Origin: Niastella vici
GTDB lineage: Bacteria > Bacteroidota > Bacteroidia > Chitinophagales > Chitinophagaceae
Direction: 5' to 3'
NCBI RefSeq assembly: GCF_002077945.1
Contig: NZ_LVYD01000043.1
Location: 1-64,000 of the forward strand
DNA length: 64,000 nt
Shown: positions 54,571 to 62,680 of the stretch, one piece after another
Layout of the letters: every line of letters starts with the position of its first letter
How positions within the stretch are numbered: position 1 is the stretch's first letter
Translations under genes and position numbers: made by a program
The notes under the pieces: model-generated
What the model was told of the DNA's origin: nothing
What the model saw: the letters and a program-made list of their open reading frames with translations, nothing else
Databases searched by the model: none

Positions 54571-56385
54571 ATGAAATTTTCCTTTTTAACGGGTTTAACC
54601 ACCTGGCTATGGCTCATCTGCCCTTTCGGGGCATTGGCGAATAAAACGAATAATGCGATTAAGGGGAATGTGATCTATTACATAAACCCGTCAACAGGTA
54701 ATGACAATAACAATGGCACTGCTGCCAAAACTCCCTGGCGTACATTCAACCCGGTTAACAGCCGGCAATTACCGGCCGGCACTACGATCATGGTCAGTCC
54801 GGGCATATACCGGTCTTCGCTGGTGATCACCGGGCGGGGAACAGCCGCTTCTCCGGTCAAGGTCAGGTTTACTGCCGGCACCTATCATTTTTACCCCGAC
54901 AGTGCGTATGTTACCCAATGGCATATCTCCAACACTAATGATGTGCCTTACAAAGACAAATCAGTGGCCATCTGTATAAGGAACTCCTCGTATGTGTCGC
55001 TGCAATCAACTTCGGCAAACATCGTCATGCATGGTAAAATGGTGGAAACCGCCGTTGACCACTGCGACCATGTAACAATCTCCGGAATGCAGTATGATTA
55101 CTTCAGGCCAACCGTATCTGAACTATTGGTGACCAGCGTTGCCGAAGAATATGCCGATCTGCAGATCAGCCGGGAATCAACATACAGCATCAGGGACAGT
55201 GCGCTTTGGTGGGAGGGAGAAGGTTGGCGAAACCAACCAGGCTGGTACTGGCAGGCTTTCGATCCAACAACCGGTTTTGTAGTGCGGCAAAGTTTCGATC
55301 TGTCAAAAGTGAAATTTGTACAGCTGGGTAACAGAGTGGTAAGAGCTTTTTTCCCTCGCAACGTGGGGTTTAAAACCGGCATCATTTATCAAAACCGGGA
55401 TGTGCTCAGGGATTGTGCAGGTATATTTATGCAATACAGTAAAGTTCTCCTACTCGAAAATATCCGTATCAACTATATGCATGGCATGGGAGTGGTTAGT
55501 CAGTTCTGTACGAATATCAGGATGAAAGAGCTGGTTGTTAAACCAAAGGATAGTACCGACAGAACCTGTGCCGCATGGGCCGATATTCTTCATTTTTCCG
55601 GTTGCAACGGCCGCATTGAAGTAGACCACTGCTATTTATCAGCAGCTAACGACGATGCCGTCAATGTGCATGGCACTCACCTGAGGATCATAGAGAAACC
55701 CGGTGCAAATATTTTGAAAGTGCGGTTTATGCACGATCAGTCTTATGGCTTCGACGCCTTTATGCCCGGTGATAGCATCAACCTGGTGCAGGCCCAAACA
55801 CTGCTCCCTGTTGAAACAAATGTAGTAACGAAGGCAGAAAGGCTGAACGACAGGGAAATGCTGCTTACCCTGAAACATCCTGTTATCGCAAACCTGCAGG
55901 GTGACGATGTTGTTGAAAATACCACCCGCACCCCATCGGTAAATATTCATCATACTACCATCACCCGTATTCCCACCCGGGGTATATTAACAACAACCCG
56001 CAGGAAGATCAGGATCGAACATAACCGGTTCTTTCGTGTTAACGGGAATGCGGTCCTCGTTGCCGATGATGCGGAAAGCTGGTATGAATCGGGGCCGGTA
56101 CAATCGATGGAGATCACGAATAATGATTTTGTTGAATGCGGTAGCGCGGTGGTATGTGTGCAACCGGAAAATAAACAGTTTGCAGGGCCGGTTCATGAAC
56201 ATATCAAAGTAAATGATAATCGTTTTGTGCTAAGGCCCAACAATACCAAAGCCTTCACTGCCAGGAGTGCCGCACACCTCGAGTTTCGACGGAACAGCAT
56301 CACTGGCGCCAGCCCTGCCTCACTTTCAGCAGTAACAACCTTTCAAAATTGTACTGATATTGTAGTTGATGGCAATCACAAATAG
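54571..56385 (+). CDS. GH110-like secreted alpha-1,3-galactosidase (parallel beta-helix)
   Basis: A 604-aa exported protein. Signal peptide about 1-23 (ends GALAN), then beta-helix repeats (ISGMQYDYFRPTVSE, LLENIRINYMHGMGVV, GRIEVDHCYLSA). The key block has ADILHFSGC followed 23-24 residues later by NDDAVNVHGTHLRI, giving Asp 338 and the Asp pair 361-362. This layout is typical of family GH110, which removes alpha-1,3-linked galactose (blood-group-B and related linkages). The rest fits that family's length. It is transcribed away from the right AraC gene. Together with the GH-D enzyme and GalM it makes the locus an alpha-galactoside PUL. Another beta-helix enzyme is possible but less likely. 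Confidence 0.78.
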   Translation: MKFSFLTGLTTWLWLICPFGALANKTNNAIKGNVIYYINPSTGNDNNNGTAAKTPWRTFNPVNSRQLPAGTTIMVSPGIYRSSLVITGRGTAASPVKVRFTAGTYHFYPDSAYVTQWHISNTNDVPYKDKSVAICIRNSSYVSLQSTSANIVMHGKMVETAVDHCDHVTISGMQYDYFRPTVSELLVTSVAEEYADLQISRESTYSIRDSALWWEGEGWRNQPGWYWQAFDPTTGFVVRQSFDLSKVKFVQLGNRVVRAFFPRNVGFKTGIIYQNRDVLRDCAGIFMQYSKVLLLENIRINYMHGMGVVSQFCTNIRMKELVVKPKDSTDRTCAAWADILHFSGCNGRIEVDHCYLSAANDDAVNVHGTHLRIIEKPGANILKVRFMHDQSYGFDAFMPGDSINLVQAQTLLPVETNVVTKAERLNDREMLLTLKHPVIANLQGDDVVENTTRTPSVNIHHTTITRIPTRGILTTTRRKIRIEHNRFFRVNGNAVLVADDAESWYESGPVQSMEITNNDFVECGSAVVCVQPENKQFAGPVHEHIKVNDNRFVLRPNNTKAFTARSAAHLEFRRNSITGASPASLSAVTTFQNCTDIVVDGNHK

Positions 56386-56495
56386 AAAGCCGGCCATTTG
56401 CACATTATTTTTGGAAAAAGCCATTACAGATCCGGTTCCCGGGAAACTATTACCTGTCATGGTAAGTGGTTATGTGTCAATAAAACGGTTTAGTT

Positions 56496-57056
56496 ATGAA
56501 GGAGGAGGTCAGAGAAATATACCTTAATATGATCTCGGCAATTACACAGGCCGATGAGCTGAACCTGCCTGAAATGGCCCTGGCCGAGAAAAAATTGTTG
56601 ATCTGTTTTTTCGGGTGGGAAGGGGTGAAGGCATTAGGGAAGAAATTCAATACCGATCGCGAAGAGATCGGTTTTTTCCGGAATACCAAACCCGCTTTTA
56701 CCTGTTTAATTGACTATTATTCCCTGGTAAAGGAGGCGTTGCTGCATGCGCCTGCTGATCCAATGCTGAAGTGGACTTACTGGAACAAAGAGCTGGGCCG
56801 GTACGCGCGTTTTTGTGACCGCCATAAAGCGTTTATTGATTATTATGAAAGCGGTGGTCACCAAAACGACCGGCACTATTTTTTAACCAGTTACTATGTG
56901 CCCAGGGAAAATGGGACCATTGGGATATACGATATGGACAACGCCTGGTGTACAAATGGCGACAGCCTGATCTCCAGGCTGAAGGCATTAATTCATTATC
57001 GGGAGTTTGTTACTGGTAACATCAAAAAGCAGTGGAAGGAAAACCTCTTTAAATAG
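56496..57056 (+). CDS. RteC-like protein
   Basis: A 186-aa cytoplasmic protein resembling RteC-domain proteins: EEIGFFRNTKPAFTCLIDYY, followed by YWNKELGRYARFCDRHKAFI, then DYYESGGHQNDRHYFLTSYY. RteC itself regulates excision of Bacteroides conjugative transposons, but many relatives lie outside such elements and have unknown roles. It is shorter than typical RteC (about 220-280 aa), with the N-terminal part reduced. No integrase or conjugation gene is seen here. It is convergent with the FecR gene 18 bp away. Confidence 0.72.
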   Translation: MKEEVREIYLNMISAITQADELNLPEMALAEKKLLICFFGWEGVKALGKKFNTDREEIGFFRNTKPAFTCLIDYYSLVKEALLHAPADPMLKWTYWNKELGRYARFCDRHKAFIDYYESGGHQNDRHYFLTSYYVPRENGTIGIYDMDNAWCTNGDSLISRLKALIHYREFVTGNIKKQWKENLFK

Positions 57057-57074
57057 GATCTCCGCCAGGCTTGC

Positions 57075-58253
57075 TTATTCTATAATGTACATTCCGTTGT
57101 TTACAGTAAGCTTCGCATCTGTGATGCGGCAGATAATGGCAAGCGCTTTGGCCAGTCCTGTATTTTTATTGAACGAAACGGTGGTTATTTCTTCTTTCAG
57201 GGATGCCTTGTTTATTTGAATGGATGCATTAAAAACTCTTTGCAGATCGGCTACAATATCGGCCAGCTGTTCATCTTTATAATACAGGTTGCCTTTTTTC
57301 CAGCCGGCTATAATAGCTGTATCAATGTTGCTTTGAACAGCGCTGGCATTGGCCATTACTTTTACCTGCCGTCCTTTTACAAGCATGGCCAGTAACCTGT
57401 TCCCCGATTGTACTTTCACAATACCTCGTTGTACCGCAACGGTCATAGACTGCTCGCCGGGGTAAGCTTTAATATCAAAGGCAGTACCCATAACCGAAGT
57501 GACCATATTGCCGGAATGAATAACAAATGGAATTTTATCGGCATGCTGTACATCGAACCAGGCTTCACCCAGCAATTCAATGCTTCGTTCTTTACCTGTA
57601 AATGATGCGGGGAAACGGATAGCCGAAGCGGCGTTTAACCATACATGACTGCCATCGGGCAATACCACTTCGTACTGGCCGCTGCGCGCTGTTGACAACA
57701 CATTGTAATAAGTTTCTGTGCTGTTGCTGGTAGTGGTGTAAATGATTTGTGAATCCAGTTTTGTAATTGTGGTCCCTTCCAAAGTTGCTATTTTCCCATT
57801 GCTAACCTCATCTAACGAAATGCGCGACCCGTCGGCGAGCAGCAATGAGTTTTTTTGAAGGGGCGTTTCTGGTAACTCCGGCAATGCCTTATGAATAGCA
57901 ATTAGCCCTGTTTTTGAGTTTCGGACCATATAAAAATAGGCGCCGGACCCTATCAATAACAGCACCGCAGCTGCTGCCGCCCACCGGTATATGCCAAACA
58001 CCCGGGCCGGTCTTTTGGCAGGTGTAGCAGGCGCCTTATCAATGTTCACAATATCCTGGATCATTTTTTGCCAGGGGGCTGCCTCAACAGGAACACCGGG
58101 TGTTTCTGTTTGCATTTTCTCACTCAACACCTGTTTAAAAAGCTCCTCGTTGTCGTTATCTTTTATGAGATCGGATAACTCAAGTCGTTCCTGTTCTGTT
58201 ATGCTATCAGCCAGGTGTTGTTCCAGTAGCCAGGTTAATCGTTGTGTGCTCAT
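57075..58253 (-). CDS. FecR-family anti-sigma factor (third pair)
   Basis: A 392-aa inner-membrane regulator: cytoplasmic N-terminus about 1-88, one membrane helix about 90-109 (RWAAAAAVLLLIGSGAYFYM), periplasmic FecR domain (GQYEVVLPDGSHVWLNAASA, AWFDVQHADKIPFVIHSG), and a C-terminal DUF4974-like domain ending TVNNGMYIIE. It starts 6 bp after the sigma stop. The adjacent divergent SusC lacks an STN domain, so its signalling partner is not evident in this window. Confidence 0.93.
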   Translation of the reverse strand: MSTQRLTWLLEQHLADSITEQERLELSDLIKDNDNEELFKQVLSEKMQTETPGVPVEAAPWQKMIQDIVNIDKAPATPAKRPARVFGIYRWAAAAAVLLLIGSGAYFYMVRNSKTGLIAIHKALPELPETPLQKNSLLLADGSRISLDEVSNGKIATLEGTTITKLDSQIIYTTTSNSTETYYNVLSTARSGQYEVVLPDGSHVWLNAASAIRFPASFTGKERSIELLGEAWFDVQHADKIPFVIHSGNMVTSVMGTAFDIKAYPGEQSMTVAVQRGIVKVQSGNRLLAMLVKGRQVKVMANASAVQSNIDTAIIAGWKKGNLYYKDEQLADIVADLQRVFNASIQINKASLKEEITTVSFNKNTGLAKALAIICRITDAKLTVNNGMYIIE

Positions 58254-58259
58254 TTATTG

Positions 58260-58931
58260 TTATTTACGCCTGCTATCAGTAATAAGAAGGCCGGGGATCT
58301 GTTTAGGACTATCGGCGAAAAAAATATTTTTATTTTCCCCGCTAAAAAGGAACAGCATGAAGATGATGCCGTATTTGACCAGGTATTCCCTGATAAATTT
58401 TAAGGCAGCCACCAACGCGTTCTTAACCGTATTGGGCGATATATTTAATATGGCAGCGATTTCGGGAATGCTTTTTCCCTCATCGCGGCTCATACGATAG
58501 ATCTTTTTTCGTTGTGCGGGTAGTTTATTGACAGCTTCACCAATAAGCCGGTTCAATTCTTTTAAAGCAAAGCTTTCATGTGTTGAATTTACCGGGTCAG
58601 GTTCAACTGTAATAGGGTTAAAGAACTTATTATTTAAAATGCTTTTTCGTAAATAGCTATAACATTCATTGCTGGCAACTTTAAACAACCAGCCCCCGGG
58701 GTTGTCTATTTCGCTTAGTTTATCTCTCGATAACCATACTCTTATAAAAGTTTCCTGAATAATTTCCTGTGCCGCCGGTTCTGATTTGGTGAACTTTATT
58801 ATGAAAGGGTATATTTTAGGAAGAAATGTATTGAACAGTGCTCCGAAGGCCCTTTCGTCACCCGCTGAAACCTGTAGGAAAAGTTGTTTTTCATCGGCCG
58901 GTAGCCCGGCATTGTTATTAATGGAAGTCAA
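58260..58931 (-). CDS. ECF sigma factor, FecI-type (third pair)
   Basis: A 223-aa ECF sigma factor: region 2 includes FIIKFTKSEPAAQEIIQETF and IRVWLSRDKL; the region 4 helix-turn-helix is SIPEIAAILNISPNTVKNAL. A hydrophobic stretch (YGIIFMLFLFSG) and about 25 polar residues extend the C-terminus, more than in the other two sigma factors here. It is co-transcribed with FecR. The 600-bp gap to the divergent SusC carries both promoters. Confidence 0.92.
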   Translation of the reverse strand: MTSINNNAGLPADEKQLFLQVSAGDERAFGALFNTFLPKIYPFIIKFTKSEPAAQEIIQETFIRVWLSRDKLSEIDNPGGWLFKVASNECYSYLRKSILNNKFFNPITVEPDPVNSTHESFALKELNRLIGEAVNKLPAQRKKIYRMSRDEGKSIPEIAAILNISPNTVKNALVAALKFIREYLVKYGIIFMLFLFSGENKNIFFADSPKQIPGLLITDSRRK

Positions 58932-59305
58932 AAAATGTCATTTTTGATACACGGATCATACAGAATACGATCACGAATAAGCGATTCGGGACCAAAAATA
59001 GTATCATTTAAGTTTTTAAATCAAATCTTTCTGAAAGCTGTGCCGGGACGATCGGTTGTATTATAAAAATCGTTCAAGTAAAGCAGTCGGTAACCTGCTG
59101 TATTAGAAAGAAAATGAAAATCAATTTCTTACAGAAAAGAAGTGGGGCCAGCTTCCCGGTGCCTCAACATTTGTTACATTCTTTCGATGATTCGTACCAT
59201 TGATTTCTGCCGCTCAGGGGTAATTTAGCTTGTGTATTTGTAACGTACGATCATATGCCAACGTACTGCAATTCACTCCTGAAATTCATCACCAAACTAA
59301 ATGCT

Positions 59306-59323
59306 TAAAACGATTGCTATGAA
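59306..59323 (+). promoter_or_regulatory. Shared 18-nt start-codon leader, copy 2
   Basis: TAAAACGATTGCTATGAA, identical to 45549-45566 where it spans a SusC start. Here its ATG (59319) opens only a short frame, with the real SusC start 213 nt further on. Confidence 0.45.
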
Positions 59324-59411
59324 ATTTAAACAATCCCCGGGTACGGTCACCCCATGTCCTTTCTTAGTTGTGTCATTACCACACTTAATGTCGGCCAGTA
59401 AATTTTTGTAA
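59319..59411 (+). CDS. Possible 30-aa leader ORF before SusC
   Basis: A short frame beginning MKFKQSPGTV and ending SASKFL-stop, started by the ATG inside the conserved 18-nt leader. It has no recognised homology. A hairpin starts 11 nt after its stop, 93 nt before the SusC start, as in leader-peptide or attenuation arrangements. It could also be the relic of an older SusC start region. Confidence 0.3.
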   Translation: MKFKQSPGTVTPCPFLVVSLPHLMSASKFL

Positions 59412-59421
59412 GCAGTTTGTT

Positions 59422-59439
59422 TATCGCCCTCCGGCGATA
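59422..59439 (+). promoter_or_regulatory. Hairpin in SusC 5' leader (PUL 5)
   Basis: TATCGCC (59422-59428) and GGCGATA (59433-59439) pair perfectly around CTCC. There is no T-run after it, so it is a leader structure rather than a terminator. Confidence 0.5.
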
Positions 59440-59531
59440 ACATAGTGCCTGGTTTGCTTCACTGGAGATGGTCCTTAACCGGGCTGTCGGGGGCTACTTT
59501 TTGTCCTTATATTAAAATATTTACAATACCC

Positions 59532-62500
59532 ATGTTTACAACGATCTCGCTACAAAAGCTGTGGAAATGGCTGTTTGTAACAGCGGCAACGCTATCGATT
59601 GTCTCACTTTACTCACCCCTGCAGGCACAGGAATCCCATACCGTGCATGGGGTGGTGCTCGACGAAAAAAAGGCGCCTGTTGTTGGGGCCACCATAACCG
59701 TAAAAACGACAAAGGTTTTTACCAGCACCGGCGCCGATGGAAAATTTGCCATATCTGTACCAACCGGCAGGTATATTCTCCTGATCAGTAATGTTGGCAA
59801 GGTGGCGCAGGAAGTCAACGTCCGCAATCAAAATACGGTCATTATAACCCTTAAAGATAGTGTGATGGCCCTCGATGATGTGATCGTGGTGGGCTATGGC
59901 CGGCAAAAAAAGGAAAGTGTGGTGGCGGCCGTTTCGCAAACCAATGGTAAAATTCTCGAAAGGGCCGGTGGGGTGTCGAACATTGGCGCGGCGCTTACTG
60001 GTAATGTGCCTGGTCTCATTACCGAACAAAGTACGGGCCTGCCCGGTGAAGAAGATCCGCAGATCATTATTCGCGGCCGTAGCACCTGGAATAATTCCAG
60101 CCCCCTGGTGCTCGTCGATGGTGTTGAACGTCCCATGACCAGCGTTGACATCGGTTCTGTTGAAACCGTCACGGTACTGAAAGATGCCTCAGCTACCGCG
60201 GTATTCGGTTCGCGCGGGGCCAACGGCGTTATCCTCATCACTACAAAAAGAGGAAAGCTGGGCAAAGCTTCTATTCGCGGTACGGTTAATACCATTATGA
60301 AGGTGCCTTCCAGGCTGCCCGGAAAAATGGATTCATATGATGCTCTGCGTACCCGCAATGAAGCTATTGAATATGAACTGGCGCTGAAGCCAGATGCCTG
60401 GAACGATTACCTGCCGCAGGCTATCCTCGACAAATACCGCAACCCGGCCAGCCAGGAAGAAGCGGAACGCTATCCCAATGTAGACTGGGAAAAGACCCTG
60501 TTCAGGGATTACGCCATGTCGCACAACGCCAATTTGAACATCAGCGGGGGAACCAGGTTTGTAAAATATTTTACCAGCGCCGATTTTTTACATGAAGGCG
60601 ATCTGTTTAGAATATATGATAACAACCGTGGGTACAAACCCGGCTTTGGCTTCAACAGGGTAAATACCCGCACCAACCTCGATTTTCAACTCACGCCTTC
60701 TACGCTTTTTAAAGTGAACCTGTCTGGTTCTTACGGCGTAAGAAAAAGTCCCTGGGCTTTTTCGGGTAGCCAGTACGGTGCCTGGATCGACGCGTACACC
60801 ACGGCGCCCGACGTATTTATGCCCGTATATGCTGATGGTTCCTGGGGGTATTATGCCCCCAATGAAGGCCGGGCCGAAAACTCGGCAAGAACCCTGGCCA
60901 TCGGCGGTGTGCAATACCAGACCACCACGCGCATCACCACCGATTTTTCTCTCGATCAAAGCCTTGATATGCTGATCAAAGGTCTTCGGTTTAATGGTAC
61001 CGTTTCCATGGACAATACCTATGTTGAAAGCGATCGTGGCATCAACGACCTGTATAACGATACACAGCGTAAATGGATCGATCCTGAAACCGGGACCGTG
61101 ATCTACAAACAGGCATATGACGGCGTTACCAATTTCGATTTCCAGGAAGGAATAAAATGGACGCCCGCAGCAGGGGCGGTAACCGGCAACCAACGCCGGC
61201 TGTTTTATCAGTTGCAGCTCAATTATGCCAAAACCCTGGCCGGCAGGCATGCCGTAACAGCGATGGGATTGCTGAACCGGAATATTACAGCAAACGGCAG
61301 CATGATCCCTTCTTACCGCGAAGACTGGGTGTTCCGCACCACTTACACCTATAATAATAAATATACCATTGAATACAATGGGGCTTACAATGGTTCAGAA
61401 AAGTTCAGCCCGCAATACCGGTTTGCCTTCTTTTCTTCAGGTGGCGTAAACTGGTTGGTTTCCCACGAAAACTTTATGAAACACCTTCCGTTTGTCGACC
61501 TGTTCAAATTACGCGCTTCCTACGGGCAAACCGGTTTTGATGATGTAAGCGGCCGTTTTCTTTACCTCACGGAGTGGGCGTATGGCGGACAGGCCCGGCT
61601 GGGTATGAACGGCGAAGCGGCAGAACTAAGCCCTTATAACTGGTACCGCGAAACAACCGTAGGTAACCCCAACGTGCAATGGGAGCAGGCCGAAAAAATA
61701 AACATAGGCGCCGATCTCGAATTGTTCAAAGGACTGGTGAAAGCCAAAGTCGACGTGTTCCAGGATAAACGTTCCAAAATATTACTGGCCAACAGAACCT
61801 CGGTGCCATCTTATTACGGCGCTACGCCACCCGTGGCCAACCTGGGTAAGGTAAACTCGAAAGGGTATGAAGTGGAGCTTCACCTGAATTACCAGTTCCC
61901 GAAAGGGCTTCGGCTGTGGAGTGACCTTAACCTGACCCATACACAGAACAAAGTGATAGATGCCGACAACCCGGCCTTGCTGCCCGATTACCAGAAATCG
62001 GAAGGTAAACAGATCGGTCAGGCTTATTCGTATGTAAGTGAAGGTTATTATAATACCTGGGACCAACTGTATGGCAGCACCCAGCACAATACCAACGATA
62101 ACCAGAAGCTGCCCGGCAACTATTACATCGTCGATTACAACGGCGATGGCGTAATTGACGCCCAGGACAATATTCCCTATGGCCATAGTGGCTGGCCACA
62201 AAATACGTACAACGCAACGTTTGGTGTCGATTGGAAAGGATTAAGCGCTTTTGTACAGTTTTATGGCGTTAACAATGTAACCCGCCAGGTAGTGTTTAAC
62301 AGTTTGGGCTCGCAAAGCCACGTGGTATACGATGAAGGCAGTTACTGGTCAAAAGACAATACGGGCGCCGATGTGCCCATGCCGCGCTGGCTTTCTACCC
62401 CCGCCGGCTATTACAGAGGAACCCAATACATGTACGATGGTTCTTACCTGCGCCTGAAAAATGCTGAGATCGCCTATACCATTAATACAGGCATTGTGAA

Positions 62501-62669
62501 AAAGCTGGGGCTTGAATCATTGCGGATATACGTAAATGGCAATAACCTGAAAGCCTGGAGCAAGATGCCCGACGACCGCGAATCGAATTTTGCCGGAACC
62601 GGCTGGGCCTCACAGGGCGCATACCCTACAGTTAAGCGTTACAACCTCGGCGCTAATATAACTTTCTAA
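59532..62669 (+). CDS. susC-like: SusC-type TonB-dependent receptor, no STN domain (PUL 5)
   Basis: A 1045-aa outer-membrane importer. The start is the ATG giving a clean signal peptide (ends LQAQ at about 33); the longer frame adds 29 unlikely residues. Carboxypeptidase-regulatory-like domain about 37-108 (VHGVVLDEKKAPVVGATITV), TonB-box-like DDVIVVGYG about 115-123, plug with SVETVTVLKDASATAVFGSR, then barrel. Although a FecI/FecR pair lies divergently, there is no STN domain to signal through. SusD follows after 11 bp. Confidence 0.95.
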   Translation: MFTTISLQKLWKWLFVTAATLSIVSLYSPLQAQESHTVHGVVLDEKKAPVVGATITVKTTKVFTSTGADGKFAISVPTGRYILLISNVGKVAQEVNVRNQNTVIITLKDSVMALDDVIVVGYGRQKKESVVAAVSQTNGKILERAGGVSNIGAALTGNVPGLITEQSTGLPGEEDPQIIIRGRSTWNNSSPLVLVDGVERPMTSVDIGSVETVTVLKDASATAVFGSRGANGVILITTKRGKLGKASIRGTVNTIMKVPSRLPGKMDSYDALRTRNEAIEYELALKPDAWNDYLPQAILDKYRNPASQEEAERYPNVDWEKTLFRDYAMSHNANLNISGGTRFVKYFTSADFLHEGDLFRIYDNNRGYKPGFGFNRVNTRTNLDFQLTPSTLFKVNLSGSYGVRKSPWAFSGSQYGAWIDAYTTAPDVFMPVYADGSWGYYAPNEGRAENSARTLAIGGVQYQTTTRITTDFSLDQSLDMLIKGLRFNGTVSMDNTYVESDRGINDLYNDTQRKWIDPETGTVIYKQAYDGVTNFDFQEGIKWTPAAGAVTGNQRRLFYQLQLNYAKTLAGRHAVTAMGLLNRNITANGSMIPSYREDWVFRTTYTYNNKYTIEYNGAYNGSEKFSPQYRFAFFSSGGVNWLVSHENFMKHLPFVDLFKLRASYGQTGFDDVSGRFLYLTEWAYGGQARLGMNGEAAELSPYNWYRETTVGNPNVQWEQAEKINIGADLELFKGLVKAKVDVFQDKRSKILLANRTSVPSYYGATPPVANLGKVNSKGYEVELHLNYQFPKGLRLWSDLNLTHTQNKVIDADNPALLPDYQKSEGKQIGQAYSYVSEGYYNTWDQLYGSTQHNTNDNQKLPGNYYIVDYNGDGVIDAQDNIPYGHSGWPQNTYNATFGVDWKGLSAFVQFYGVNNVTRQVVFNSLGSQSHVVYDEGSYWSKDNTGADVPMPRWLSTPAGYYRGTQYMYDGSYLRLKNAEIAYTINTGIVKKLGLESLRIYVNGNNLKAWSKMPDDRESNFAGTGWASQGAYPTVKRYNLGANITF

Positions 62670-62680
62670 ACAAGATCATT

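Larger units (their letters stand above)
58932..59531. promoter_or_regulatory. Divergent FecI/SusC regulatory region (600 bp)
   Basis: Long non-coding spacer. It holds the 18-nt leader copy at 59306-59323, a 30-codon open frame beginning at that leader's ATG (59319-59411) and a perfect hairpin at 59422-59439. Another tiny frame (59114-59203) looks like chance. The length suggests a structured 5' leader for SusC. Confidence 0.5.

Noticed and set aside
56436-56445. TTCCCGGGAA palindrome before the RteC-like gene
   Set aside because: A 10-bp palindrome alone is expected by chance in a window this long; no second copy nearby.
59114-59203. 29-codon frame MKINFLQK... in the PUL 5 spacer
   Set aside because: No supporting leader, hairpin or homology; judged chance.
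60588-61250. 220-aa antisense frame inside the PUL 5 SusC
   Set aside because: Antisense shadow of a well-supported coding region, with no domain or upstream signal.
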